Source of the DNA: JBGPTF01 sp041490445
GTDB lineage: Bacteria > Acidobacteriota > Terriglobia > Acidiferrales > UBA7541
DNA length: 64,000 bases
Direction: 5' to 3'
NCBI GenBank assembly: GCA_041490445.1
Contig: JBGPTF010000004.1
Location: forward strand, 174,950 to 238,949
In this document: positions 25,057 through 34,306 of the stretch, one piece after another
Numbering within the stretch: position 1 is the first letter of the stretch
Layout: every line of letters starts with the position of its first letter
Made by a program: the position numbers and the translations under genes
Notes under the pieces: generated by a model
The model's input: the letters and a program-made list of their open reading frames with translations, nothing else
Told to the model about the DNA's origin: nothing
Database searches by the model: none

Positions 25057-25371
25057 ATGGAATACCACGATAAGGTACTGAAGTGCGCCGATTGCGGTGC
25101 GGAGTTTGTCTTCACCGCTGGCGAGCAGATGTTTTTCGCCGACAAGGGCTTCAAGAACGAGCCCAAGCGGTGCAAGGCCTGCAAAGCCAACCGCGCGCAG
25201 GGCAACGAGTCGGGTAACGGCGGGGTTTCACGCGTCGAGACCAAGACGGTTTGCTCGCAGTGCGGAAAAGAAACGACGGTGCCCTTCAAACCAACGCAGG
25301 GCCGCCCGGTCTACTGCCGCGAATGCTTCCAGCAGCGGCGGACAATGGGCGTTTCGGGCGCCGCGGGTTAG
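25057..25371 (+). CDS. Zinc-ribbon protein with four CxxC pairs
   Basis: 104 residues with two zinc ribbons. The N-terminal one resembles the probable zinc-ribbon domain zf-trcl: LKCADCGAEFVFTAGEQMFFADKGF then PKRCKACK. The C-terminal one has VCSQCGKETTVPFKP then PVYCRECF. The proteins are common and often annotated CxxCxxCC-type; the role is unknown, perhaps nucleic-acid or ribosome linked (inference from small size and location after rpsU). A strong intrinsic terminator follows at 25491. Confidence 0.85.
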   Translation: MEYHDKVLKCADCGAEFVFTAGEQMFFADKGFKNEPKRCKACKANRAQGNESGNGGVSRVETKTVCSQCGKETTVPFKPTQGRPVYCRECFQQRRTMGVSGAAG

Positions 25372-25490
25372 CTGCGGCGACACCCGCTTCCGCTTGCAGC
25401 GGTGCGATGACGGGAGCAATCGTCAACCCCTCCCTGGGGCGGGGCGCTGGCGTCTCAGCGCGCCCAGGGGAGCGAATTGCTTTCGATGAG

Positions 25491-25519
25491 CCCTTCGCCT
25501 GATCCGGCGAAGGGTTTTT
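25491..25519 (+). terminator. Rho-independent terminator after the zinc-ribbon gene
   Basis: CCCTTCGCC-TGATCC-GGCGAAGGG is a perfect 9-bp GC-rich stem with a 6-base loop, followed by TTTTTGTTTTT. It is 120 bases after the zinc-ribbon stop. The intervening 25372-25490 has GC-rich partial complementarity but no ORF. Confidence 0.9.
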
Positions 25520-25607
25520 GTTTTTCGGGAGCTAAGTCTTCGGTTTCCAGAGGCCGAAGCCAGAATTACTTCCAGGACTTCTCGCTCGGCGAGGTGAATC
25601 TCGCTTG

Positions 25608-26771
25608 TCAAGCTGCACGGGCAGCGCGGGCAGCGCGGGCGACGCCGGCGGGCACGATCTCGCGCAAGGCGGCGAGGAACGCTTCCATCTCCTTCTGCGT
25701 GCCGATGGATATGCGGAGCCAATTGCCTAGCGAGGGGAATTTGCGTCCGACGAGGATTCCCCGGTCGCGGAATTTTTCGATGATCGGATGGACGTCGCCG
25801 CCGACATCCACCATGAAGAAATTCGCCTGGGAAGGAATGGTCTCGCGCCCGTCTTTGGTTAATTCCCGGACCAGCCAGTCGCGGGTGCCGTTGAGCAGCT
25901 TCTTCTGACGCGGGACGTGGTCCGGGTCATTGAGGCTGGCAATCGCGGCGGGCAGCACGGCCGCATTGGTGCTGTTGCGCATCAAGTGTCTCTGCATCTG
26001 GGCGATCAAGTCCTTCGGGCCGACGCCGTAGCCGAGGCGCATCCCTGCCATGCCGTAGATTTTCGAGAACGTGCGCGCGATGACCAGGTTCGGCAGCTTG
26101 CCGAACCATTCGAAGGCGGTGGAGTAGCGCGGGTCTTCGACGAAATGGTGGTAGGCCTCGTCCACGAGAATCACGGTGGACGAAGGCACGCGCGGGAAGA
26201 AATCGGCCATTTCGCCGCGGGAAACGATCGTGCCGGTAGGATTGTTCGGGTTGCAAACATAGACGAGGCCTGTTTTCGACGTGCAGGTCGCCGCCATGCG
26301 CGGAAGATCGTGGCGGAAATCGGACGTCAACGGAACTTTGACCGCGCCGGCGTGCGCAATTCGAGCGAAGGCGAGCACGGCTTCGAAGGTCGGCTCGGCG
26401 GCGACGGCCTGTTTGCCGGGGCCGAGAAAGGCCATGTCGGCTGCGCGAAGGATTTCGGTTGAGCCGCAGCCGAGGGCGACGTTTTCAACATCCACGCCGT
26501 GCAGCCGCGCGATCGCTTTGTAAACGCGCTCTTCGACCCCATCGGGGTAGCGCGAGGCCACGCGCTCCGAACCGGTGATGGCATCGAGCGCCTTTGGAGA
26601 GGGGCCGTAAGGATTCTCGTTCGAATCGAGCTGGATGGTGCTTTCCGGCATGCCGTCCGGCAAGCTGGCATGCGCGACGGATTCGAGCAGCTTCGGGGCG
26701 GTTAACGCGGCGGCTGCGGCCGCACCCATCGTCACGGCGAACTGGCGCCGCGAAACACGAAACTCGGTCAT
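25608..26771 (-). CDS. Tat-exported class I/II aminotransferase (HisC-like)
   Basis: A 387-residue fold-type I PLP enzyme close to histidinol-phosphate aminotransferases. LDSNENPYGPSPKAL, CNPNNPTGT, DEAYHHFVE and the PLP lysine in RTFSKIYGMAGMRLGYG are all present. Unusually it begins with a twin-arginine signal, RVSRRQFAVTMGAAAAAALTAP, so it is predicted to be exported folded with its cofactor. It is thus unlikely to be the cytoplasmic histidine-pathway enzyme. The C-terminus ends in an AAR triplet repeat. GGAGG is spaced 5 bases before ATG 26771, fixing the start; longer frames run through promoter DNA. Confidence 0.9.
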   Translation of the reverse strand: MTEFRVSRRQFAVTMGAAAAAALTAPKLLESVAHASLPDGMPESTIQLDSNENPYGPSPKALDAITGSERVASRYPDGVEERVYKAIARLHGVDVENVALGCGSTEILRAADMAFLGPGKQAVAAEPTFEAVLAFARIAHAGAVKVPLTSDFRHDLPRMAATCTSKTGLVYVCNPNNPTGTIVSRGEMADFFPRVPSSTVILVDEAYHHFVEDPRYSTAFEWFGKLPNLVIARTFSKIYGMAGMRLGYGVGPKDLIAQMQRHLMRNSTNAAVLPAAIASLNDPDHVPRQKKLLNGTRDWLVRELTKDGRETIPSQANFFMVDVGGDVHPIIEKFRDRGILVGRKFPSLGNWLRISIGTQKEMEAFLAALREIVPAGVARAARAARAA

Positions 26772-26884
26772 GGCTGCCTCCTTTGCGATCGGCTTGGGCG
26801 CGATTATCCGCCCGAGGATGGAGCAGCGCAAGCTTCGGCTTTCCATGCCGGTGGTAGGATAGGCAGCGGGGAAGGGGGACGGCC

Positions 26885-27448
26885 ATGGCGAATAGAAAAA
26901 AGCGACCCAATCTGTCGAGAACGAGGCGGGGCGGGAAAACGGCAACTGCGAAACTCGCAGCGGGAAGCGCGAACGATCGCATCCTGCGGCAACACCTGGT
27001 GAAACTACTCAACGCCGGCACGGCGCACCTCAACTTCGATAAGGTGATCGGCGGCTGGCCGGAAGCCCATCGCGGCGTGAAGCCGTCGGGCGCGCCGCAT
27101 ACCGCGTGGCAGTTACTCGAGCATTTGCGGATCGCGCAGTGGGACATTCTGAAGTTCATCCGCGATCCTAAACATGTTTCCCCCGGATGGCCGACGGGCT
27201 ACTGGCCGGCGACAGACGCGCCGCCGAACAAGGGCGCGTGGGAAGAAAGCATCCGGCGCTACCGTGCCGATTGCGAAGCGCTGCAGAGGCTGGTCGCAAG
27301 TCCGAAAACGGAATTGTACGCGCGCATTCCGCACGGGACGGGGCAGACGATTCTGCGCGAAGCGCTGCTGGTGGCCGATCACACGGCATACCACCTGGGC
27401 CAACTCGTGCTGGTGCGGCGGCTGCTGGGCGCGTGGCCGGGCGCGTAG
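26885..27448 (+). CDS. DinB-family protein
   Basis: 187 residues, a DinB-type four-helix bundle. Putative metal-ligand histidines are in WQLLEHLRIAQWDILKF and in LVADHTAYHLGQLVLVRRLLG near the C-terminus (HxxxH). The first 30 residues are basic and probably disordered. Reaction unknown. It is divergent from the exported aminotransferase (113 bases between starts) and lies 104 bases ahead of the 2-oxoglutarate dehydrogenase gene. Distantly similar to the DinB gene at 10897. Confidence 0.85.
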   Translation: MANRKKRPNLSRTRRGGKTATAKLAAGSANDRILRQHLVKLLNAGTAHLNFDKVIGGWPEAHRGVKPSGAPHTAWQLLEHLRIAQWDILKFIRDPKHVSPGWPTGYWPATDAPPNKGAWEESIRRYRADCEALQRLVASPKTELYARIPHGTGQTILREALLVADHTAYHLGQLVLVRRLLGAWPGA

Positions 27449-27539
27449 AAAGCACGAGAGCTTGCCTTGAGAGATCCGCTGTTATCTGAAGCGACCGCGC
27501 AAAATTGCCGGCGGCCCAAAACAATTTATTCAGTCGAGA

Positions 27540-27545
27540 TATACT
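27540..27545 (+). promoter_or_regulatory. Possible -10 element just ahead of sucA
   Basis: TATACT ends 7 bases before the proposed ATG at 27553, where no ribosome-binding site is seen. I find no convincing -35. If used, the transcript would be leaderless. Confidence 0.3.
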
Positions 27546-27552
27546 GACGGCG

Positions 27553-30024
27553 ATGCCCGCGCAACGAGCCGCAGCGACATTTTCAAAAGAGCGCCGCGAA
27601 GAAATCTTCGACGCGTTCCGGCGGTGGGGCTTTCTCCAGGCAAATCTGGATCCGCTCGGCGATTTGAAACCACTGGCTCTGCCGGAACTGGAGCTCGCGG
27701 GCGAGGCGGCGGACGAGGCGCGGCGGATCTATTGCGGGACGATCGGCGCGGAGTTCATGCACATCGCGGAGGGGGAGCGACGCCGGTGGATCCAGGAGCG
27801 CCTGGAGGCCGCCGCGCCCGAACCGGACCGCGCGCGAATCCTCGAGCGGCTGGTTCGCGCGGAAGTTTTCGAGCAGGTGCTGCAGACGCGCTATCTCGGC
27901 ACGAAGCGTTACTCGCTCGAAGGCGTCGCGGCGCTGATTCCGCTGCTCGATGAAATCATCGAAGCGGGCGCGGCGAACGGCGCGGAGCAGGCCGTGCTGG
28001 CGATGAGCCATCGCGGGCGGCTCAACGTGATGGTGCACGTGGTGGGGCGCGCCGCGGCGGAAATTTTCGCGCGGTTTGAAGATGTGGATCCCCGCAGCGT
28101 GCTGGGCAGCGGCGACGTGAAGTATCACATCGGCGCTACGGGCGTGTTCGAAGCGGCGCAGGGCAAGACGGTGAACACGCACCTGGTTTCGAATCCGAGC
28201 CACCTGGAAGCGGTGGACCCGGTCGCGCTGGGCCGCGCGCGCGCGAAACAGACACGGCTGGGCGAAGACGGCGTGCAGAAAGTTCTGCCGGTGTTGCTGC
28301 ACGGGGATGCAGCGTTCGCGGGGCAGGGAATCTGCGCGGAAGCGCTGAACATGGCCACGGTGAGGGGATTTTCCGTCGGCGGCGCGGTTCACATCATCGT
28401 GAACAATCTGATCGGGTTCACGACCGGGCCTGAAGAGCTGCATTCTTCGCGGTTCGCCTCGGATCTGGCGAAGCGGCTGCCGGCGCCGATTTTTCATGTG
28501 AATGGTGAAGATCCGGAGGCCGTGGTGCGAGTGGGGCGGCTGGCGGTGGAGTACCGCTACGCGTTCGGCGGACCCGTCTTCGTGGATCTGATCGGCTATC
28601 GCCGGCACGGCCACAGCGAAGTGGACGACCCGACGATCACGCAGCCGCGGCGCTACCGAAAGATTCAGGCGCACCCGCCGCTTTTCCAGATTTATGCGGA
28701 GAACATCGGCGCGAAGCCGGAAGGAATTGTGGCGCAGGTCCGCGCGGAGCTGAATGCGGCGCAGAAGCAAGCCGAGGAGCTCGAGAAGAATCCGCCGATG
28801 CGCGATTTGCCGGCGTACTGGGATGCGTTTTGTGGAGGGCGCTACAGCCCGGCGATGGAGGTGGATACTGGCGTCAAGGAAGAGGCGCTGCGCGAAGCCG
28901 GCGAGGCGTTGAGTCGCTATCCGGAAGGATTCCACATTCATCCGAAGGTGAAGAAGCTCCTCGAGCAGCGCGGCGAGATGGCGGCGGGGAAGCGGCCAGT
29001 GGATTACGGCATGGCGGAAGCGCTGGCGTTCGGGACGCTGCTGCGGCAAGGAGTGCGAGTGCGGCTGAGCGGGGAAGACAGCAAGCGCGGGACGTTCAAC
29101 CAGCGGCACGCGGCGCTGATCGACATCGAGACGGAAGAAGAATACATCGCGCTGTCGCATCTCGGCGCCGCACAGGCGCAGTTCGAGGTGTACAACTCGA
29201 CGCTTTCCGAGGCGGGCGTGCTCGGCTACGAATACGGGTTCAGCCGGGACTATCCCGAAGCGCTGGTGTTATGGGAGGCGCAGTTCGGCGACTTCGCGAA
29301 CGAGGCGCAGGTGATCATTGACCAGTTCCTCGCCGCGGGCGAGGAGAAATGGGGCCTGCTTTCGGGCCTCGTGCTGCTGCTGCCGCATGGCTACGAGGGG
29401 CAAGGGCCGGAACATTCGAGCGCGCGGATCGAGCGATTCCTGCAGCTTGCGGCGCGCGACAACATCCAGATCTGCCAGCCTTCGACGGCGGCGCAATACT
29501 TTCATCTGTTGCGGCGGCAGGCCCTACGCAAATGGCGCAAGCCGCTGGTGGTGTTCACGCCGAAGAGTATGCTGCGGCATCCGGCTGCGTCGTCGCCGAC
29601 GGCGGAATTTGCGCGGCCGCGATTTCTAACGGTGATCCCCGAGCGCACGGTGGAACGAGCACGGCGCGTGCTGGTCTGCACCGGAAAGATCGGCCACGAA
29701 TTGGCGGGCGAGCGGAAACGCCGGAAGGACGGCGAGACCGCCATCGTCTTTCTCGAGCAGCTTTATCCGTTCCCGGAAGCGGAATTGTCGGCCGAACTTG
29801 ACCGGCACACCGATGCACGCGCGATCGTCTGGGTGCAGGAAGAGCCGGCGAACCAGGGCGCGCTGGCGTTTCTTCTGCCGCGGCTCGAGCGCGTGGCGCA
29901 CGGGCGTCCGGTGCGCTCGGTGAAACGGTCGGCGAGCGCAAGTCCCGCCACCGGCTCCGCAAAGGCGCACGAAGTAGAGCAGAAGACACTGCTGGCGCTG
30001 GCGTTTACGACCGGCAAGCACTGA
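27553..30024 (+). CDS. sucA: 2-oxoglutarate dehydrogenase E1 component
   Basis: The ThDP-dependent subunit that decarboxylates 2-oxoglutarate in the TCA cycle. It carries the OdhA/SucA signatures: TRYLGTKRYSLEG, AMSHRGRLNVMVH, GDVKYHIGATG, SNPSHLEAVDPV, LHGDAAFAGQG (ThDP/Mg region), GFTTGPEELHSSRFASD, and GEDSKRGTFNQRHA in the transketolase-like pyrimidine domain. At about 823 residues it is shorter than the usual 900-930, because the N-terminal E2-binding extension is reduced. No sucB or lpd is adjacent, so the complex is encoded at separate loci. The start is uncertain: TTG 27505 is an in-frame alternative. Confidence 0.95.
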   Translation: MPAQRAAATFSKERREEIFDAFRRWGFLQANLDPLGDLKPLALPELELAGEAADEARRIYCGTIGAEFMHIAEGERRRWIQERLEAAAPEPDRARILERLVRAEVFEQVLQTRYLGTKRYSLEGVAALIPLLDEIIEAGAANGAEQAVLAMSHRGRLNVMVHVVGRAAAEIFARFEDVDPRSVLGSGDVKYHIGATGVFEAAQGKTVNTHLVSNPSHLEAVDPVALGRARAKQTRLGEDGVQKVLPVLLHGDAAFAGQGICAEALNMATVRGFSVGGAVHIIVNNLIGFTTGPEELHSSRFASDLAKRLPAPIFHVNGEDPEAVVRVGRLAVEYRYAFGGPVFVDLIGYRRHGHSEVDDPTITQPRRYRKIQAHPPLFQIYAENIGAKPEGIVAQVRAELNAAQKQAEELEKNPPMRDLPAYWDAFCGGRYSPAMEVDTGVKEEALREAGEALSRYPEGFHIHPKVKKLLEQRGEMAAGKRPVDYGMAEALAFGTLLRQGVRVRLSGEDSKRGTFNQRHAALIDIETEEEYIALSHLGAAQAQFEVYNSTLSEAGVLGYEYGFSRDYPEALVLWEAQFGDFANEAQVIIDQFLAAGEEKWGLLSGLVLLLPHGYEGQGPEHSSARIERFLQLAARDNIQICQPSTAAQYFHLLRRQALRKWRKPLVVFTPKSMLRHPAASSPTAEFARPRFLTVIPERTVERARRVLVCTGKIGHELAGERKRRKDGETAIVFLEQLYPFPEAELSAELDRHTDARAIVWVQEEPANQGALAFLLPRLERVAHGRPVRSVKRSASASPATGSAKAHEVEQKTLLALAFTTGKH

Positions 30025-30073
30025 ACCGCGGCACAGGCGGCATTCCTCCAGTCGTGGGACGCGATACGGGTGG

Positions 30074-31090
30074 CTATTTGTAAGAGATGACGACGCTTTC
30101 GAAGGACGGCGGAATGAGTTTCAGCTCGCACTCTCGAAAGCCGGCGTTGCGGAACATGCGCTGGAGTTCGCAGAATGTGTAGGCATCGCCACCGGGTGTG
30201 GCGGCGAGCATCGTCAGGCTGAATGCGGCAGCTTGCGGCGGCGAGACCCGATCGTCGTTGGGCACGAATTCGAGAGTGACGGCGCGGCCGCCCGGCGCCA
30301 GGGCGTCGAAAACCTTGCGCAAGAAGGATTCATTTGTGCGGGGGTCGAAGTGGTGGAGAAAGTTCGTCAGCAGCGCGATGTTGTAACCGCTGCCGAAATC
30401 GACGTCGAAGGCGCTGCCGGGAATCGTGCGATACCGATCGGCGACGCCCGCCTTCTGAGCGTTTTCCCTCGCCACTTCAAGTACGCTGGGCCAGTCCACC
30501 GCGACGATCTGTGCGTTGCGGTTGCACCGAGCCAGCTCGATGCCGAAAAGACCGTGTCCCGCAGCGATGTCGAGCACTTTCCATTTCGGCGCGGTGTCAG
30601 CCTGTAAAAGACCGGCCATGAGACTGGCGAGCATTGCCATCAGTGGGGCCATCGAACGAGCGAACTCAACCCAAACAGGATTGTCGGGGATCAGGGTGCC
30701 CTGCTCGAGTGGCCCGCCCTTGCGGACAACCGCGGCGAGATCCCGGTAGGCGTCGAGGACCGTCGGGGAAGCAATGAATCCTGTTGCCGAGCCGATGTAG
30801 GCAGGAGACCGGCGATCGAGGAAAGCCGCCGAATCCGCCGTCAACGTGTAACGCTCACCGGACTTGCTGAGGAAACCTTGAATCACCAGGTAGTCGCAGA
30901 GGACGCGGATTCCCCGTTCAGACGCAGCGCAACGGCGGGCAAGCGTCTCCACCGAGTTCGATCCTTCGCCGATGGCGGTGAAGAGGTCGAGATCGATGGC
31001 CGCCTTGAGAGCGGCCGTCCGCTGAAATCCCTGCATCGCATCGAAAAAACGTTCCGGTGAGGGCCGTTCGCTTTCGACGCCAGTGGCCAT
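30074..31090 (-). CDS. SAM-dependent O-methyltransferase-like protein
   Basis: 338 residues in the two-domain layout of plant-type/antibiotic O-methyltransferases. An N-terminal winged-helix dimerisation domain (ALKAAIDLDLFTAIGEG ... LCDYLVIQGFLSKSGERYTLT) is followed by a class I Rossmann domain with KVLDIAAGHGLFGIELA (SAM loop), IVAVDWPSVLEVA and NFLHHFDP. The methyl acceptor is unknown. An AAGGAG box lies 6 bases before ATG 31090, so that start is preferred over a TTG 18 bases upstream. It is convergent with sucA (50-base gap without a hairpin). Confidence 0.88.
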   Translation of the reverse strand: MATGVESERPSPERFFDAMQGFQRTAALKAAIDLDLFTAIGEGSNSVETLARRCAASERGIRVLCDYLVIQGFLSKSGERYTLTADSAAFLDRRSPAYIGSATGFIASPTVLDAYRDLAAVVRKGGPLEQGTLIPDNPVWVEFARSMAPLMAMLASLMAGLLQADTAPKWKVLDIAAGHGLFGIELARCNRNAQIVAVDWPSVLEVARENAQKAGVADRYRTIPGSAFDVDFGSGYNIALLTNFLHHFDPRTNESFLRKVFDALAPGGRAVTLEFVPNDDRVSPPQAAAFSLTMLAATPGGDAYTFCELQRMFRNAGFRECELKLIPPSFESVVISYK

Positions 31091-31192
31091 CTGAAACTCC
31101 TTCTTCAAGATCAGAAATGAAGTTTAGCCCGACGCACGACGAGAGGCAATCGTGGCGCATTGCGGCGCCGGCAGATTCCTCGCGCCGCGGGC

Positions 31193-31792
31193 CTACCAGG
31201 AATGCGTGCGCCGGCCGTAACCACCGAAATACCATCGGACGCTGATGGTGTTGTAGATGCCGAGCGGCTTGTCGGGGCCCGAATCGGTCGGGCTGAGTTT
31301 GTTGCTGTACTGCCCGAACGAGGTGGTCTTGTGGCTGGTGATGCGCATCTCGAAATTCTTCGGCAACTCAATTCCAGCGCCGAGGATGCGCTCCATGGCG
31401 ATGGGGTCCATCGAGGCGGTGTATTCCTGCTGCGGGACGTTGTGACCGAAATAGGTGGTGGGCTGGAAAAACGCGTAGAGGTGCTTCAGCGGCCCGCGCG
31501 CAAACGGCTGAAACTCGATGTAGCCGCTGAGAACGTAGCGCGCGAAGGCGGCGCAAGGGTTCACAAACGGATTGCAGCGGCTGAGGTCGGGCTCGTTGTG
31601 CGGCGGGGCCACGGCGAAATCGATCCAGCCGCGAACAAAATCGCGGGGAAAGAGCCAGGACTGATTTTCCTTGCCTGCATTCGATGACGGACTCTCCTTG
31701 GCGAGATTCGAAATCGTTTGAGTCGTCTGTGCCGATAGGACGGGGCAGGCAAGCAGGACCAGGGCGAGCAGGGCCAGGGCGAATCTTCTCAT
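31193..31792 (-). CDS. Hypothetical secreted protein
   Basis: 199 residues with a clear signal peptide (MRRFALALLALVLLACPVLSAQ). The mature part is aromatic-rich (WLFPRDFVRGWIDFAVAPPHNEPDLSRC, YIEFQPFARGPLKHLYAFFQPTTYFG) and ends in strands with a terminal aromatic residue (SVRWYFGGYGRRTHSW), compatible with an outer-membrane or periplasmic beta protein. No family recognised. It lies alone between the methyltransferase and a secreted amidohydrolase, all on the minus strand, with 100-base gaps. Confidence 0.65.
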   Translation of the reverse strand: MRRFALALLALVLLACPVLSAQTTQTISNLAKESPSSNAGKENQSWLFPRDFVRGWIDFAVAPPHNEPDLSRCNPFVNPCAAFARYVLSGYIEFQPFARGPLKHLYAFFQPTTYFGHNVPQQEYTASMDPIAMERILGAGIELPKNFEMRITSHKTTSFGQYSNKLSPTDSGPDKPLGIYNTISVRWYFGGYGRRTHSW

Positions 31793-31889
31793 TTTTTCCT
31801 CCCTCGATTGGTTTCCACACGGACGCTTCGATCCTGCGCCGCACGGTTCCGGCTGTTGTTCCGATGAATTCCTGAGCAGGGACGCGTTC

Positions 31890-33344
31890 TTAGTGCAGGC
31901 CCACGGAGTCGCGTACCGATTCGATCAGCTTGGCCGAATCGAACCCGATTCCGTTTTTGAAGACGATTTCGACCTTCTCGATATCCGCAATGTTCGCGGC
32001 GGGGTTGCCATGGATGAGGACGAGGTCGGCTGCTTTGCCCGGTGCCAGCGTGCCGATCCGGGCGAGTTCGCCCAGGAATGCCGCGCCGTTGGCGCAGGCG
32101 ATGTGGATCGCTTCGACCGGAGTGAAGCCGGCCTCGACGAGGAGCTCCACTTCGCGCTGATCGCCGAAGCCAGCAAGTGCTCCGCCGTAGCCAGTGGGGT
32201 CTTCACCGGAAAGAAGCAAGCCGCCCGCCTTCACGAAGTCACGCTCGAATTGCATTTCTTTATTCAAGAGGGAGAGCCAGGGAGAATCGGCAGCGGAACC
32301 GATTCTGGCCCGGCGGGTAAGATAGTCCACGCGCGCCTGGGGAAGCATGGCGTCGAGGACGCGCTGTTCGAGGGGCGGACGGTTTGGCACAAACGTCTCG
32401 AATACGGGGAGGGTGGAAGTGACGGCAACATGGTGCTGAACAAGGGTACGAATCGTTTCCTGTACGGGCGCGCCTTCGACGTCGATCTGGGCCAGAGTAG
32501 CGGCCGTGACCTGCTGCGAAGGGCAGGAATCCGGCGTCTTGTCCGGGTCGAATCCCGTGTCCACGAGGAGGCCGTGTTCGAGATTGTCGATGCCCAGTTC
32601 CGCCGCCTTGCGAAATCCGATCGAGCAGAGATGGCCAGTGACTTTGATGCCGCGTTGGTGCGCGGCTTCGATGGCGGCGCTGAGCTCCGCGCGCGTGATG
32701 TGCATGTACGCCTTGAAGGACGTGATTCCCTGGGCGGACCAGAAGACGACGGTGTTGCGAGCGTCGTCGGGCCCGGTGAGCTCGTGCATCTGGGGAGTGA
32801 ACGAGCCGGCGCCTTCGAGGTAGGGCCCGGTGGCGTGAATCTTCGGGCCAGGCATTTTCCCTTCGTCGATCAACTTTTTGAGCTGGAGATCGGTGTACGG
32901 CTCAATGCTGCCCCCGGTGCGGATGGAGGTGATTCCGGCGGCGAGGTAGAGGCGCGGAAAGCTGAAGCCCTGCTCGTTGTAGATTGCCGTGCCGCCGCCC
33001 GACGGATAGAACATGTGCTCGTGCATGCCGACCATGCCCGGGATCACGGTGTAGCCGGAGAAGTCCATCGCCTGCGCGCCGGCGGGAATCGAAACCTGGC
33101 CGGTCGCGCCGATGGCCTGAATCCTGCCGGCGGAAATGACGATCGTTTGATCTTCGACGGGCGCCGCACCGGCGCCGTCGATGACGCGGAGGTGCGCGAG
33201 GACGATGACGGGCGCATCCAGGCGGACGAATTCGCGCACCGCGGGCGAAAGTTGCGCCGCGGTTTGCGCGCTGCTGCGCGGCATGGCGAAAAGGATGAGT
33301 GCCAATAACGGGAGCAGCCGAACGTACCTCACGAGCCTGCGCAT
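31890..33344 (-). CDS. Secreted amidohydrolase
   Basis: A 484-residue metal-dependent hydrolase (imidazolonepropionase/prolidase-like group) with a signal peptide (MRRLVRYVRLLPLLALILFAMPRSSAQ). Metal-site motifs: HEHMF for the HxH pair after PGMVGM, Lys in TSFKAYMHI (the carbamylated bridge), His in KVTGHLCS and NLEHGLL, and Asp in LLSGEDPTGYGG. The C-terminus returns to the small beta-sandwich (GTLAPGKAADLVLIHGNP). Substrate unknown; likely a peptide or cyclic amide outside the cytoplasm. AGAAGGGA precedes ATG 33344; ATG 33362 is an alternative. A paralogue of the same class lies at 48357. Confidence 0.9.
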   Translation of the reverse strand: MRRLVRYVRLLPLLALILFAMPRSSAQTAAQLSPAVREFVRLDAPVIVLAHLRVIDGAGAAPVEDQTIVISAGRIQAIGATGQVSIPAGAQAMDFSGYTVIPGMVGMHEHMFYPSGGGTAIYNEQGFSFPRLYLAAGITSIRTGGSIEPYTDLQLKKLIDEGKMPGPKIHATGPYLEGAGSFTPQMHELTGPDDARNTVVFWSAQGITSFKAYMHITRAELSAAIEAAHQRGIKVTGHLCSIGFRKAAELGIDNLEHGLLVDTGFDPDKTPDSCPSQQVTAATLAQIDVEGAPVQETIRTLVQHHVAVTSTLPVFETFVPNRPPLEQRVLDAMLPQARVDYLTRRARIGSAADSPWLSLLNKEMQFERDFVKAGGLLLSGEDPTGYGGALAGFGDQREVELLVEAGFTPVEAIHIACANGAAFLGELARIGTLAPGKAADLVLIHGNPAANIADIEKVEIVFKNGIGFDSAKLIESVRDSVGLH

Positions 33345-33580
33345 GGTCCCTTCTTTCTTCATGGAAGAGCCGCGCTTCGGACGATGGGCGCAAAACCCAT
33401 CCGGCGGAATCCCCCCGGGAAAAATTGTGGCCGCATTGTCCACAACTGGATGCAGCAATGCAAGAGCAAATGCCCGCGCCAGCGAAGCGCGCGACGCCAA
33501 ACGGCGCCTTCGCAGATAGCGGATGACGCTCCGCAAGGATTCGGATAAAATTCCGCGCCATCGCAACCTTTGCTCATCTC

Positions 33581-34294
33581 TTGAGGATCTGTGCCGTTTT
33601 CGGGGCCGGGCTCGTCTGCGTGGCGGGAAGCACGGTTGCGCAGAGACCGCGCTCGACGGCCGCGCGCTTTTCAACGGTTTGCCGCATCCCTCCGGATACG
33701 GCTCGAAAACTTTCGCCGATGCTGCAGGCGAGCGCGGCGTGGCCTTCCGAACCCGTGCTTCAGTCTGTGCCCGTTACCGACGCCAATCTGCCGGTGGAAT
33801 CGGCGTCTTCCGTGGTGGTGAGGAAGCGTGAACTCCGCGATGTGGCCGAGCGGCTTCTGGCGCCCGCCATTCAGCCGCAAGACTGGCAGAAGTCATATCG
33901 CGTGGACGAGGATGGGAATCTCTATGGGTGGACAGCCGAGAGCGATCGTTTTGACCAAGGACTCGTGACACTCAGCCCGATCGAAGATTCGCTCAGCTTC
34001 CGCTTCGCGCTGCGGCTGAGGCGGCGGGCGCGGTCAGCGGATGCGGCATCGCTGCGGGAAGCGCTGCAGGACGCGCTCGCCGAAAAGATCGCGGACGCGA
34101 TCGCTGGACCGGATGTTTCCCTTGGCGTTGTTCCGGGCGTGAATGGCCCGCACGAAGTTGCCGCTACCGTCATTCTCGGGCCCGATCGAATCGGGATGCT
34201 GTGGGATTTTCTGTACGTGTACGAGTCGAGGGATTGCCTGATCGGCGTTTTTCAATCCGTGCCGCAGCGGACAGCGCCAGCGGACCACAAATAA
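33581..34294 (+). CDS. Hypothetical secreted protein
   Basis: 237 residues if started at TTG 33581. That start gives a short hydrophobic leader (RICAVFGAGLVCVAGSTVAQ), consistent with export. No ATG or GTG is available upstream before an in-frame stop. The mature region is mixed alpha/beta, without a motif I recognise (DWQKSYRVDEDGNLYGWTAES ... GPHEVAATVILGPDRIGMLWDFLYVYES). It is convergent with the cyclase gene at 34307, leaving 12 bases. The start remains doubtful. Confidence 0.5.
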   Translation: MRICAVFGAGLVCVAGSTVAQRPRSTAARFSTVCRIPPDTARKLSPMLQASAAWPSEPVLQSVPVTDANLPVESASSVVVRKRELRDVAERLLAPAIQPQDWQKSYRVDEDGNLYGWTAESDRFDQGLVTLSPIEDSLSFRFALRLRRRARSADAASLREALQDALAEKIADAIAGPDVSLGVVPGVNGPHEVAATVILGPDRIGMLWDFLYVYESRDCLIGVFQSVPQRTAPADHK

Positions 34295-34306
34295 AAGAGC
34301 AGGTTT

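Noticed and set aside
31893..33308. 471-codon plus-strand frame opposite the secreted amidohydrolase
   Set aside because: Antisense shadow; the minus-strand frame has a signal peptide and all metal motifs.
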